The translations under genes and the position numbers were made by a program. The notes under the pieces are model-generated. The model was given only the letters and a program-made list of their open reading frames with translations, was not told where the DNA came from and did no database searches. Of a stretch of 64,000 bases of DNA, positions 17,005-26,081 are shown in pieces (the first letter of the stretch is position 1; every line of letters starts with the position of its first letter). Origin of the DNA: Flavobacteriales bacterium UBA6770 (GTDB lineage Bacteria; Bacteroidota; Bacteroidia; Flavobacteriales_G; Salibacteraceae); contig CAJIZH010000001.1 of NCBI GenBank assembly GCA_905181875.1, positions 62,001-126,000 on the forward strand, in the 5' to 3' direction.

Positions 17005-19059
17005 TTAGCCTTTTGGATATTCTACTCTAACGTGATAAATGTTCAAGAGCATTTTCTTAAAAATACTCTTGATAGTAGTAATATCTTTAAATGTAATATC
17101 AGCATTAGCAAATTGACCTTCTTTCGCTTGCCCATCGATTATTCCATCAATTAGTTTGTTTACAGACTCAGCAGTATAGGTTTTTAAACTTCTACTTGCC
17201 GCCTCGCATGAATCTGCCATCATAAGCACAGCTGTTTCTTTGCTAAACGGAATAGGACCAGGGTAGGAAAAATTCGAAGCATCTATTTCTTGGTTTGGGT
17301 TTTCTTCCTTTTCCTTGAACAGAAAGTATTTAACTTGACTTGTTCCATGGTGAGTCCGAATAAAGTCAATAAGAACTTCAGGAAGGTTATGTTTTTTAGC
17401 CAATTCAACTCCTTTGATAACATGGTTGATTATAATTCGTGCACTTTCTCTAGGTTCCAAATCATCATGGGGGTTGAATCCGCTTACCTGATTTTCTATA
17501 AAAAATTGAGGGGCTTCTAATTTCCCAATATCGTGATACAGTGCGCCTGTTCTAACCAAAAGTGGGTTTCCTCCAATCTTTTGGATGGCGATTTCTGCTA
17601 AATTAGCTACCTGCATACTGTGTTGAAATGTGCCTGGAGTTTTAGTTGCTAAGTTTCTAAGCAAAGTGGAGTTAGTGTCGGAAAGCTCCATTAATGTAAC
17701 ATCCGATAAAAATCCGAAAATCTTTTCGAAAACATAAATCAAAGGATAGGAGAGTAATGTTAAAGTTGCTGCTCCTCCAAATGCGTATAAATTGTTGAGT
17801 TCAATATTATGCCATGTACCTTCCTGCATAATCATTATAGACAAGTGCGCGATACAATAGGTAACAAAGATGATTCCTGCTGTTCCTAAAAGTTGAGATC
17901 GCTTTTTGAGATTTACCAAACTAAACACTGCAATTAAGCCTGCAAGGATTTCGATATACACAAACTCAAACGCATTTGGGACAGAAAACCCAATGAGAAT
18001 CATTGCCAATATATAAATGAAAGCAGCCATTATTTCATCATAGAAAGCTTTAATCACTATAGGTAAAATACAGAAAGGGAGTAGATAAATATTTAGATCT
18101 TCAATGTATAAAGGCGCTATTCCCATAAGTACTACCGAGGTAAAAGTGATTAAGATAAAAACTACTCGATTGTTAACATTCAATATGTTCTGACGAAATA
18201 CTCCAAGAAATAAGACGAGAACAAAGAAGATTAGGGATACGAATATTATCTTCCCAACTGTGACAAAATAAACCGAAGAATCGTCTCCTTTTGAGTGTTC
18301 GAATTCTTGTTTTAATGATGTTAACTTCCAATATATTTCTTCATTTATTAACTCTCCTTTTGCCACAATAAGTTCAGATCGCTCAACTTTACCATGCGTA
18401 TTAATTATGTTCTGAAGTTTAGATTGTTTTACAGCTCCAGTTTTATTAGCATCATAAAAAACATTATGCTGAATGGCGTTGATTAATTCGTTTTGAATAT
18501 TTGACGGACTTTGAGAGTTAATAATATCACTATCTAACTGCAATTCTAAAATTGCTTCTTTGATGGATAATAGGTCACCAAATTCAATTTCTTCAAAATG
18601 ACCGTTTCGTTGGATTACAATTAATTGATTTTGATGGACGTCATTCTTCAATTCTATGGTTTGAACGATACCCGCAGCATATATAGCTTTTACTTTTTTA
18701 AGAGAATAGTTTCTTTTTTCTAAGCTCAGGATTATAGCTGAACCTATACTGTCCTCCAAAGATTTCCGTAAGTTGTTAATTGCTAGTCTCGAGATGGAAT
18801 CAAATTGATTGAAATACAATGAACTATTATTTTCAATTTCAGCTTTCTCGTTTAATAAATTCTCATTTGATTTCAATACTGCAAAATCAAATGGAGCATA
18901 TAAGTTTTCATGCAACCAAGGTTTCCCCTGTTGAAAGTCATATTTAAACTTACCTTCTTTAGGTAAAGCATATATAATTACTGCTGCGCAAACCGCGAGC
19001 AATAAAGCTTTGAAAATTACATCAAGGCTATTCTGAATTTTGAGAAAAAGATTTTTCAT
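17005..19059 (-). CDS. PgpH-like 7TM-HD (HDIG) phosphohydrolase
   Basis: This 684-residue protein has the PgpH layout: an N-terminal membrane helix (about residues 15-30), an extracellular domain to about residue 260, a seven-helix membrane block (about 265-450) and a cytoplasmic HD domain. The metal-binding motif is HDIGKLE with His509 and Asp510, followed by NPHDDLEPRESARIIINHV and the later HHGTSQVKYF. In other bacteria PgpH hydrolyses cyclic di-AMP, so a role in c-di-AMP turnover is inferred. It is a single gene on the minus strand, and a decayed gene lies directly after it. Confidence 0.88.
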   Translation of the reverse strand: MKNLFLKIQNSLDVIFKALLLAVCAAVIIYALPKEGKFKYDFQQGKPWLHENLYAPFDFAVLKSNENLLNEKAEIENNSSLYFNQFDSISRLAINNLRKSLEDSIGSAIILSLEKRNYSLKKVKAIYAAGIVQTIELKNDVHQNQLIVIQRNGHFEEIEFGDLLSIKEAILELQLDSDIINSQSPSNIQNELINAIQHNVFYDANKTGAVKQSKLQNIINTHGKVERSELIVAKGELINEEIYWKLTSLKQEFEHSKGDDSSVYFVTVGKIIFVSLIFFVLVLFLGVFRQNILNVNNRVVFILITFTSVVLMGIAPLYIEDLNIYLLPFCILPIVIKAFYDEIMAAFIYILAMILIGFSVPNAFEFVYIEILAGLIAVFSLVNLKKRSQLLGTAGIIFVTYCIAHLSIMIMQEGTWHNIELNNLYAFGGAATLTLLSYPLIYVFEKIFGFLSDVTLMELSDTNSTLLRNLATKTPGTFQHSMQVANLAEIAIQKIGGNPLLVRTGALYHDIGKLEAPQFFIENQVSGFNPHDDLEPRESARIIINHVIKGVELAKKHNLPEVLIDFIRTHHGTSQVKYFLFKEKEENPNQEIDASNFSYPGPIPFSKETAVLMMADSCEAASRSLKTYTAESVNKLIDGIIDGQAKEGQFANADITFKDITTIKSIFKKMLLNIYHVRVEYPKG

Positions 19060-19193
19060 TGTATATTGACGAATGTAAAATTTACAATTAAAACAGCGTT
19101 CATTATTTCGGCAAGACTATTGTTTACAAACGATTCAGAATAATCTTTTTCCAGGTTTTTATTCAATACAGATAACAGTATTTTTGTTCTAAT

Positions 19194-19742
19194 ATGAGCA
19201 TGCCTAGAATAAATTTAATAATCTTGATATTAGCCGTTTGCAGCGTTTTTTCTTCATACGGGCAAGGGTTTTTGAAAATAGGAGATGACTTGGAAGTTGC
19301 TGGTGACACCAATCTCTTAATTGATGCCCAAGTTTTGGAAGACGGCAAGCCTATTGCAAATATTAATGTACTTGTAATCTACAAGGGTCTTGTTATTAGA
19401 GAAGCTGAAACTAAAAAAAAAGGTTTTTTTCAATTGAAGATAGGTTTTGATACTCTAGTTACGTTGAAGTTTTCTAAAGATGGCTACTTAACTAAGATGA
19501 TAGAAATTGATACACGAAATATGCCTGAAGAAGATCGATTTAGAGGCTATGATGCGGGGTTATTTAAACTGAGCATGATTAAATCAAATGATGAAATACC
19601 AATCGCACTTTATAAAAAACCAATTGCTAAATTTATTTATGATCCAGCGGCAGTAAATTTTATTTTGGATAGGAAATATAAAAAAGAAGTAAAAAATAAT
19701 TTTAAAAAGGCCGACGTTCAGCTAGAGATAATTAAGTTTTAG
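19194..19742 (+). CDS. exported protein, first of three tandem paralogues (N-terminal domain only)
   Basis: This 182-residue protein has a signal peptide ending near SSYGQ and a carboxypeptidase-regulatory-like beta domain (AQVLEDGKPIANINVLVIYKG ... FFQLKIGFDTLVTLKFSKDG). The block after it (LTKMIEIDTRNMPEEDRFRGYD) recurs in the next two proteins (TKLVEIDLTNIP, TKIIELDLISNIP), showing that the three are paralogues. Unlike them it has no TPRs or C-terminal domain. It is separated from the next gene by two bases, so the three form an operon. The function is unknown. Confidence 0.72.
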   Translation: MSMPRINLIILILAVCSVFSSYGQGFLKIGDDLEVAGDTNLLIDAQVLEDGKPIANINVLVIYKGLVIREAETKKKGFFQLKIGFDTLVTLKFSKDGYLTKMIEIDTRNMPEEDRFRGYDAGLFKLSMIKSNDEIPIALYKKPIAKFIYDPAAVNFILDRKYKKEVKNNFKKADVQLEIIKF

Positions 19743-19744
19743 AT

Positions 19745-20983
19745 ATGTACAATCAATTAAAATCTTTGATACCCATTTTTATATTTGTTTTCTGCGTTTG
19801 TGGAGTTCAAGCTCAAGGTGAAAAGCCTAAGAAAGAAAAGAAAGGCCCACTTTCTAAACGACTATGGGGAGGTTATGACACTAATGCAATAGAAAAGAAC
19901 CTAGTAATAAAAGATGCTTTTGTTACTGAAGGAGATAGAACGATTGACGGGGTCTTAGTTGAAGTAAAACTAAATAAGACGAATATCGATTCTATGCTAA
20001 CCGATAAAACGGGTGGATTCAAAACAGATTTAAGATTTGATTATAAGTACATATTGAAGTTTTCTAAAACTGGATTTGTTACAAAATTGGTCGAGATTGA
20101 TTTGACTAATATACCAACCGAGTTTAAAAGTCAAGGTTATGATCTTGGTCGTTTTCAGCTGGGAATGGTTAGATTTACTGAAGGAATGAATATTCAGGAA
20201 TATAAAATACCGGTAGCTAGATATTATTTTGATCAAAGAATGAGTATGGTTAATTTAGATCGAGAATATTTGAAGAATAGGAAACAAAAAATTCAACAGC
20301 AGAAAGAAGGGAATCAGGCAGTGATTGCAAGTGTTGAAGAAGAGAAGGATGAGTTGCAAGAAGAATACAATATCTTAATTCGAGATGCTGATATTGAGTT
20401 TGAAGCTAAAGACTATCAGTTGGCTAAATCATACTATAAAGAAGCTATGCGGCTAAAGCCATTGGCAGAATATCCAAGAACTCAAATAAAAATAATCGAT
20501 GGTATGCTTGATGGTAAGCTCGCTGATGTTGAAAAATACAAGGCGCTTATTGCACAAGCAAACGAAGCTTACGAGTTAAAAGAGTATAGTGAAGCAAAGG
20601 AAATGTACTTGGCCGCAATTAAAGTAAATACTACGGATGCTTTTCCTCGGGAACAAATAAAAAAAATCGATGTTCTTTTAGCCGAAAAAAAAGCTGAAGA
20701 TAATTCTCCTAAAGAAGAGAATATGGAATTAACCCTCAAAGGCGTTGAAATTTCAAGTGATCGTGCTGAGTTTTGTTCGGAATTGGCAAAAAAATATTCG
20801 CAAGGTTTAACTGTAGAGAAATATATGGAAGGCAGTAAATCAATCACAAGAAGGATCATTGTGGAGGGCGAAATAGGTGTTGAATACAAACATGTGGTGC
20901 ACAATTGGGGAGGTAATTACTTCTTTAAAAATGGTAAACCAACAACACGATTTACTTGGCAAAAAGAGGCATTGCAAAATTAA
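19745..20983 (+). CDS. exported TPR protein, second of three tandem paralogues
   Basis: This 412-residue protein has a signal peptide (ending near GVQAQ), then the shared N-terminal beta domain (about residues 45-170), a coiled-coil stretch (about 175-205), two TPR-like units (EAKDYQLAKSYYKEAMRLKPLAEYPRTQIK and ELKEYSEAKEMYLAAIKVNTTDAFPREQIK) and a C-terminal domain containing HNWGGNYFFKNGKPTTRF. That last motif recurs in the third paralogue as YSWGGVYYFRNGDPITKL. No catalytic motif is seen. It lies three bases before the next gene. Confidence 0.75.
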   Translation: MYNQLKSLIPIFIFVFCVCGVQAQGEKPKKEKKGPLSKRLWGGYDTNAIEKNLVIKDAFVTEGDRTIDGVLVEVKLNKTNIDSMLTDKTGGFKTDLRFDYKYILKFSKTGFVTKLVEIDLTNIPTEFKSQGYDLGRFQLGMVRFTEGMNIQEYKIPVARYYFDQRMSMVNLDREYLKNRKQKIQQQKEGNQAVIASVEEEKDELQEEYNILIRDADIEFEAKDYQLAKSYYKEAMRLKPLAEYPRTQIKIIDGMLDGKLADVEKYKALIAQANEAYELKEYSEAKEMYLAAIKVNTTDAFPREQIKKIDVLLAEKKAEDNSPKEENMELTLKGVEISSDRAEFCSELAKKYSQGLTVEKYMEGSKSITRRIIVEGEIGVEYKHVVHNWGGNYFFKNGKPTTRFTWQKEALQN

Positions 20984-20986
20984 TTT

Positions 20987-23053
20987 ATGCTACGAGGTCT
21001 TTATCTCATATTCGGTCTGTTATTACTGAGTCTTTGTATTGTTGGACAAGAAGATTCGGGCGTAAAATTCAGTATTACTGTTAAGCACAAATCAAATACA
21101 TATCCTAGTGCGTTGATTAAGGTGTATAGAAGCAACTCTTTTCTTGACCAAGCCAATGTAGATCAGGACGGAGAGTTTTCCTATTTGTTACCTTATGGCT
21201 TTGTTTATCAATTGCATTTTACAGGCGATGGTATGGCAACTAAGATCATTGAGTTGGATTTAATCTCTAATATTCCAGAGTCAGAAAAAAACATGGTTCA
21301 CGATTGGAGTATTGGAGAGATAGAGCTTTTTAAATCCTATAAGGAGATAGATATATCCAAGCTAGCACGACCAGTTGCTAGAATTCATTATGAATCTGAT
21401 ATGTCGGAGTTTTCCATAGATTACAAGTTCACAGGAAAGCGGAAAAAGGAATTAGCGGGAGTTGAAGCTCAAGTAGAAAAACTTGAAAAGCAGGAAGCTG
21501 CTGTTGAAAAGGAAAATAAAAAAGAATACGAAGATTTAGTTGTAAAAGGCAATAATGCACTGAATAGTATGCAGTTTAAATCTGCGCGAGGTTATTTTGA
21601 AAAGGCAATAGTTCTTAACGCCGAAGGCGAAGCAAAGCAAAAGTTAAACGCTATTAATAAGGTGCTCCAAAAAGAAGAAAAGTATGATGAGTTGCTGGCA
21701 GAGGGTAATGCACTCTTTGAAAAAGGAGAATTGCAGCAGGCTTCTGAAAGATACGTTTCCGCTTCAACATTAAATCCGACATCTAAATTTCCGAAACAAC
21801 AAATTGTTGTGATTTCTCAAAAAATTAAGCAAGAAGAAAAACAAGCAAATGCATTCAATAATTACATGGCAGTTGCAAATCGAGCTTATTCAGATGGAAA
21901 TTATATTGCAGCTTCGGCGGGCTATAAAAAAGCACTGAATATAAACCCTGAAGCATTATTAGCAACTAAAAAATTAGAATTTAGCGAAACTAAAGTCAAA
22001 CAAAAAGCTGAGGAAGAGGCAATCGATCAGAAATTCAATAATTTAATAGTTGAGGCAAAGAATGCTAGAGTTAAAGGAGACTTGACTGCGGCGGAGAGTT
22101 TTTTAGCTCAAGCTGAAGCTGTTAAGCCAGAAAATGAAACATTGGCTTCTGAAAAGTTAACGCTAGCTTTACTTAAAGTTGAGGTAAAGCAAAAAGCTGA
22201 GGAAGAGGCAATCGATCAGAAATTCAATAATTTAATAGTTGAGGCAAAGAATGCTCGAGTTAAAGGAGATTTGACTGCAGCGGAGAGTTTTTTAGTTCAA
22301 GCCGAAGCTGTTAAGTCAGTAAACGGAACATTGGCTGCTGAAAAGATAGCTTTAGCTTCACTTAAAGTTAAGGTAAAGCAAAAAGCTGAGGAAGAGGCAA
22401 TCGATCAGAAATTTAATAATTTAATAGTTGAGGCAAAGAATGCTAGATTTAAAGGAGATTTGGCTTCGGCCGAAAGCCTTTTGGCGCAAGCCGAGATAGT
22501 GAAACCAAACAATGAAACTCTTACTAATGAAAAGTCTGCTTTAGCCATGATGTTTGAAGAAAAGAAAAGTGCTGAAGCGGCTTCTCAGCTTTCATTGATT
22601 GCCGAAAAAGAAAAAGAAGAACAATTCTCTAAGTATATCTCTTTAGCTGAAAATTCTGAAGGTTCTGGAAATGAAAAACAGGCAATTTTCTTTTATAAAA
22701 AGGCTCAAGAATTTAAACCTGAATCTACTGAAGTAAATTCTGCCCTTGCTATTTTGAATAAGACTCTCGAAAAAAAGGTGACTTCTAAATTACCATCAAC
22801 AGATCCAAATATTGATTTGGATAAAATGGATAAGAAAAGCTCAGATTTTATCTCAAAGCTGGCAACTCTGTATCCAGAAGGGAAAACAGTGAATAAAAGT
22901 TCTAAAGGAAATAAAGCCATAACTCAAGTTATATTGGTTAACGGAGGTCGAGGAACAGAATACCAAGAAATAAAATACAGTTGGGGCGGGGTCTATTACT
23001 TCAGAAACGGCGATCCTATTACCAAATTGGTATTTGATAAAGAGACAAAATAA
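20987..23053 (+). CDS. exported TPR protein with triplicated 63-residue unit, third of three paralogues
   Basis: This 688-residue protein has a signal peptide, the shared N-terminal beta domain (about residues 25-150), many TPR-like units and the shared C-terminal domain with YSWGGVYYFRNGD. Residues of about 337-525 hold three nearly identical 63-residue units, each beginning KQKAEEEAIDQKFNNLIVEA. The repeat is exact in length at DNA level (189 bases). The body is very rich in Ala, Glu and Lys and probably forms a long helical rod in the periplasm or on the outer membrane. The operon ends with a hairpin. Function unknown. Confidence 0.78.
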   Translation: MLRGLYLIFGLLLLSLCIVGQEDSGVKFSITVKHKSNTYPSALIKVYRSNSFLDQANVDQDGEFSYLLPYGFVYQLHFTGDGMATKIIELDLISNIPESEKNMVHDWSIGEIELFKSYKEIDISKLARPVARIHYESDMSEFSIDYKFTGKRKKELAGVEAQVEKLEKQEAAVEKENKKEYEDLVVKGNNALNSMQFKSARGYFEKAIVLNAEGEAKQKLNAINKVLQKEEKYDELLAEGNALFEKGELQQASERYVSASTLNPTSKFPKQQIVVISQKIKQEEKQANAFNNYMAVANRAYSDGNYIAASAGYKKALNINPEALLATKKLEFSETKVKQKAEEEAIDQKFNNLIVEAKNARVKGDLTAAESFLAQAEAVKPENETLASEKLTLALLKVEVKQKAEEEAIDQKFNNLIVEAKNARVKGDLTAAESFLVQAEAVKSVNGTLAAEKIALASLKVKVKQKAEEEAIDQKFNNLIVEAKNARFKGDLASAESLLAQAEIVKPNNETLTNEKSALAMMFEEKKSAEAASQLSLIAEKEKEEQFSKYISLAENSEGSGNEKQAIFFYKKAQEFKPESTEVNSALAILNKTLEKKVTSKLPSTDPNIDLDKMDKKSSDFISKLATLYPEGKTVNKSSKGNKAITQVILVNGGRGTEYQEIKYSWGGVYYFRNGDPITKLVFDKETK
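21995..22561 (+). repeat. three tandem 189 bp repeats inside the TPR gene
   Basis: Units start at 21995, 22184 and 22373, each 189 bases (63 codons). Long stretches around AAAGCTGAGGAAGAGGCAAT are identical between units, with a few substitutions elsewhere. High identity and exact length point to recent tandem duplication. Confidence 0.9.
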
Positions 23054-23055
23054 AA

Positions 23056-23086
23056 AAACCGCAACGAGTCAAGCTTTTTGCGGTTT
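23056..23086. terminator. hairpin terminator after the TPR operon
   Basis: AAACCGCAA (23056-23064) pairs with TTGCGGTTT (23078-23086) around a 13-base loop. The A run before the stem also allows it to act for the convergent DUF6580 gene. It begins two bases after the TPR gene stop. Confidence 0.75.
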
Positions 23087-23106
23087 CAATACTGAATATA
23101 TTGTTA

Positions 23107-23664
23107 TTAGTTTTTACTTAATGATAGCTTAGGTATTTTTAATTCGGCTAAATAAAACCCACCGAATAATATTCCACTAAAAAATAAATCACCAGCGATA
23201 CTATTCATAAAATAGGGTATACCCGCGATATAATTTCCAATTAAACCAGCAAAGGTTAAAGGAAAGTCAAATCCCGTTGTCCAATCGCCGAAGTTTGAGA
23301 TGATGAAGAAAACTAAAGAAGCACTTAAACTTCCAAGCACTACATGCTTTACAGAAAGCTTATTTATGATCATCGGAGCCAACAAGGAAATTGAACCAAT
23401 CGCAACATAAGTCCAAATTGCACCTGGGTAAAAGACGGTAAATCCTTCGTTGAATTGAGCAAATACAGTGTTATTAATAATAATATCGGTTATTAAAAGT
23501 ACAACTAAGGGAAGAGCGATTCTTAAAATTTTACTGCTTAGTGCAGCACCACCAAACAACGCCACTGCTCCTAGTGCAGTAAAATTAGGCGGGTGTGGAA
23601 GTAACCTGGATAATCCAGCGATTACTATTAATGTGAAAATAAAAATCCAATTTCCTTTTTTCAT
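23107..23664 (-). CDS. DUF6580 family membrane protein
   Basis: This protein of about 185 residues has five or six hydrophobic segments and the conserved N-terminal block SRLLPHPPNFTALGAVALFGG, typical of DUF6580. The compact all-helical layout resembles ECF-transporter substrate-binding subunits, but no substrate or energising partner is seen nearby. The start is set at ATG 23664 because the 15 residues before it look unlike the family. It converges with the TPR operon. Confidence 0.75.
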   Translation of the reverse strand: MKKGNWIFIFTLIVIAGLSRLLPHPPNFTALGAVALFGGAALSSKILRIALPLVVLLITDIIINNTVFAQFNEGFTVFYPGAIWTYVAIGSISLLAPMIINKLSVKHVVLGSLSASLVFFIISNFGDWTTGFDFPLTFAGLIGNYIAGIPYFMNSIAGDLFFSGILFGGFYLAELKIPKLSLSKN

Positions 23665-23864
23665 AACTCTTAATTTGTGACAAAAATAACAATAAGGCTT
23701 TTTAAACATTGCCTATTTCATCAATGTTTTTGTCGGGCTATAAATATATCGATTATGGTGTTTGACAAAAGAGTATAATTCTCTTTATACTGAACCATTA
23801 ATTAAGAAAGATTGTTCTATTTTTAAACTTTATGTAACGCACTGTTATAAATTTAATATTAGAA

Positions 23865-26057
23865 ATGGATTTACACGCCGCTCTAAAGAAACACTTTGGT
23901 TTTGATGCCTTTAAAGGCGATCAAGAAGAGATAATCAAAAGTGTTATCGAAGGGAAAGACACGTTTGTTATAATGCCAACAGGTGGAGGGAAGTCCCTCT
24001 GTTATCAATTGCCTGCATTATTACTTGAGGGAACTGCTATTATCGTTTCCCCGCTAATTGCTTTGATGAAAAATCAAGTAGATAGCATCCGAGGGCATTC
24101 AGAAGAAGATCACGTTGCTCACTTTCTGAATTCTTCACTTAACAAGGCTGAACAATTAATTGTGAAAGATGATTTAAGAGCTGGTTTTACAAAACTTTTG
24201 TTTGTTGCTCCTGAAACATTAAATAAAAAAGAGACCATCGAGTTTTTTAGAGAACTCACAATTAGTTTCGTTGCGGTAGATGAAGCGCATTGTATATCTG
24301 AATGGGGACATGATTTTAGGCCAGAATATCGTCGAATTAAAGAGATGATAAAGGGGATTAATGATCAAATTCCAGTAATGGCTTTAACCGCAACTGCAAC
24401 GCCAAAAGTGCAAGGAGATATTCAGAAAAATCTAGGAATGTCTGATGCTATGGTTTACAAAGCATCGTTTAATCGTCCCAATTTATTTTATGAAGTACGT
24501 CCAAAAGTTGAACTTGTTAAACAACTGATTCGATTTGTAAAAGAACGGCAAGGAAAGTCAGGAATAGTTTACTGTTTGAGTAGAAAGAAAGTTGAGGAAA
24601 TTGCTGAAGCGTTAACGGTAAATGGAATAAAAGCATTGCCATATCATGCTGGCTTTGACTCGGGAACTCGAGCAAGAAATCAAGATATGTTTTTGAATGA
24701 AGATGTCGATGTTATTGTAGCTACTATTGCATTTGGTATGGGAATCGATAAGCCAGACGTTCGATTTGTAATTCATCACGATATGCCGAAAAGTTTAGAG
24801 GGCTATTATCAAGAAACTGGTCGTGGGGGTCGAGATGGAGGTGAAGGTCACTGCTTAGCATTTTATGATTATAAAGACATTGAGAAACTAGAAAAATTTA
24901 TGCAAGGCAAGCCTATTGCCGAGCAGGAAGTTGGAAGGATTTTACTCGAAGAAGTGGTTGCTTACGCAGAAACTGCAATGAGTCGAAGAAAGTTCTTATT
25001 ACATTATTTCGGAGAAGAATTTGATGAAGTGAACGGTGCTGGTGCTAATATGGATGATAATGCCGTTAATCCTAGACCAAGAGAAGAGGGGTCAAAATGG
25101 GTGAAACTACTTTTAGATTGCATTGCAGAATTAAAAGAAACTGCAAAGGCAAAGTATGTGATTGAAATTCTAACCGGTAGAGGAAATTCTCAAATCAAGT
25201 CTTTTGGACACGATAGAATTTCAACTTTCGGAGCAGGAAAAGAAAGAGATCCGAAATTCTGGATGGCGGTTATTCGTCAGACAACTGTTTCTAAGTTACT
25301 AAATAAGGATATTGAAACTTATGGAGTTCTCAAGCTAACAACTACCGGTAAAGCATTTATTGAAAATCCAAAATCTTTTACCGTAATCCTTGATCACGAT
25401 TATATTGAAAGAGCGGAGGATGATAATCTTATCCTAAATACCAAAGCTCAAGGCAGCGCAATGGATGAGAAGTTATATCAGTTGCTTAAAGAGCTAACTC
25501 GTTCTGTTGCCAAGGATAGCGATGTGCCTCCATTTGTAGTATTTCAGGAGCCTTCACTTATGGATATGGCAAATCAATATCCTATTACATTAGAGGAATT
25601 AGCTAATATTCAGGGAGTAGGTCAGGGAAAGGCAAAAAAATATGGTGCGGCCTTTATTGAAACGATTGGAGGATACGTTGAAGAAAACGAAATAGAAAGA
25701 GCACAAGATATTATTGTTAAATCGGTCATTAATAAATCAGGTACAAAGGTTTATATCATTCAAAATATTGATAGAAAAAGACCAATAGACGAGATTGCAA
25801 AAGCGAGAGATATGTCCATAGAAGACGTTCTTACCGAAATTGAAAATATTGTAGACTCAGGAACTAAGGTGAATCTTGATTATTACATTAATGACGCAAT
25901 TGATGAAGATAAGCAGGATGAACTTTACGACTATTTCATGGAAGATGCTGAAACAGGAACGGTCGAAGAAGCTATGAAAGAAATGGATGACGAAGATTAT
26001 TCTGAAGAAGAAATTCGTTTAATGCGCATTAAATTTATGAGCGAGGTTGCTAACTAG
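23865..26057 (+). CDS. recQ: ATP-dependent DNA helicase RecQ
   Basis: This 730-residue 3'-5' SF2 helicase acts in recombinational repair and fork restart. It shows Walker A (MPTGGGKSLCYQLPA), DEAH box (AVDEAHCISEWGHDFRPEY), TATATPK, and the motif V/VI regions (ATIAFGMGIDKPDVRFVIHH, YYQETGRGGRDG). The RecQ C-terminal winged-helix region follows, then an HRDC domain around residues 530-600 and a further helical tail. The four zinc-ligand cysteines of E. coli RecQ are not there: the equivalent stretch SRRKFLLHYFGEEFDE continues with Asn, Ala and Asp residues. To my knowledge this is shared by relatives in the phylum. Confidence 0.95.
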   Translation: MDLHAALKKHFGFDAFKGDQEEIIKSVIEGKDTFVIMPTGGGKSLCYQLPALLLEGTAIIVSPLIALMKNQVDSIRGHSEEDHVAHFLNSSLNKAEQLIVKDDLRAGFTKLLFVAPETLNKKETIEFFRELTISFVAVDEAHCISEWGHDFRPEYRRIKEMIKGINDQIPVMALTATATPKVQGDIQKNLGMSDAMVYKASFNRPNLFYEVRPKVELVKQLIRFVKERQGKSGIVYCLSRKKVEEIAEALTVNGIKALPYHAGFDSGTRARNQDMFLNEDVDVIVATIAFGMGIDKPDVRFVIHHDMPKSLEGYYQETGRGGRDGGEGHCLAFYDYKDIEKLEKFMQGKPIAEQEVGRILLEEVVAYAETAMSRRKFLLHYFGEEFDEVNGAGANMDDNAVNPRPREEGSKWVKLLLDCIAELKETAKAKYVIEILTGRGNSQIKSFGHDRISTFGAGKERDPKFWMAVIRQTTVSKLLNKDIETYGVLKLTTTGKAFIENPKSFTVILDHDYIERAEDDNLILNTKAQGSAMDEKLYQLLKELTRSVAKDSDVPPFVVFQEPSLMDMANQYPITLEELANIQGVGQGKAKKYGAAFIETIGGYVEENEIERAQDIIVKSVINKSGTKVYIIQNIDRKRPIDEIAKARDMSIEDVLTEIENIVDSGTKVNLDYYINDAIDEDKQDELYDYFMEDAETGTVEEAMKEMDDEDYSEEEIRLMRIKFMSEVAN

Positions 26058-26081
26058 CTGTTGTTTCTTTTCCAAATTTAA

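Noticed and set aside
20569-20904. Minus-strand frame of 111 codons inside the second TPR gene
   Set aside because: It overlaps a well-supported gene and its translation has no domain or signal.
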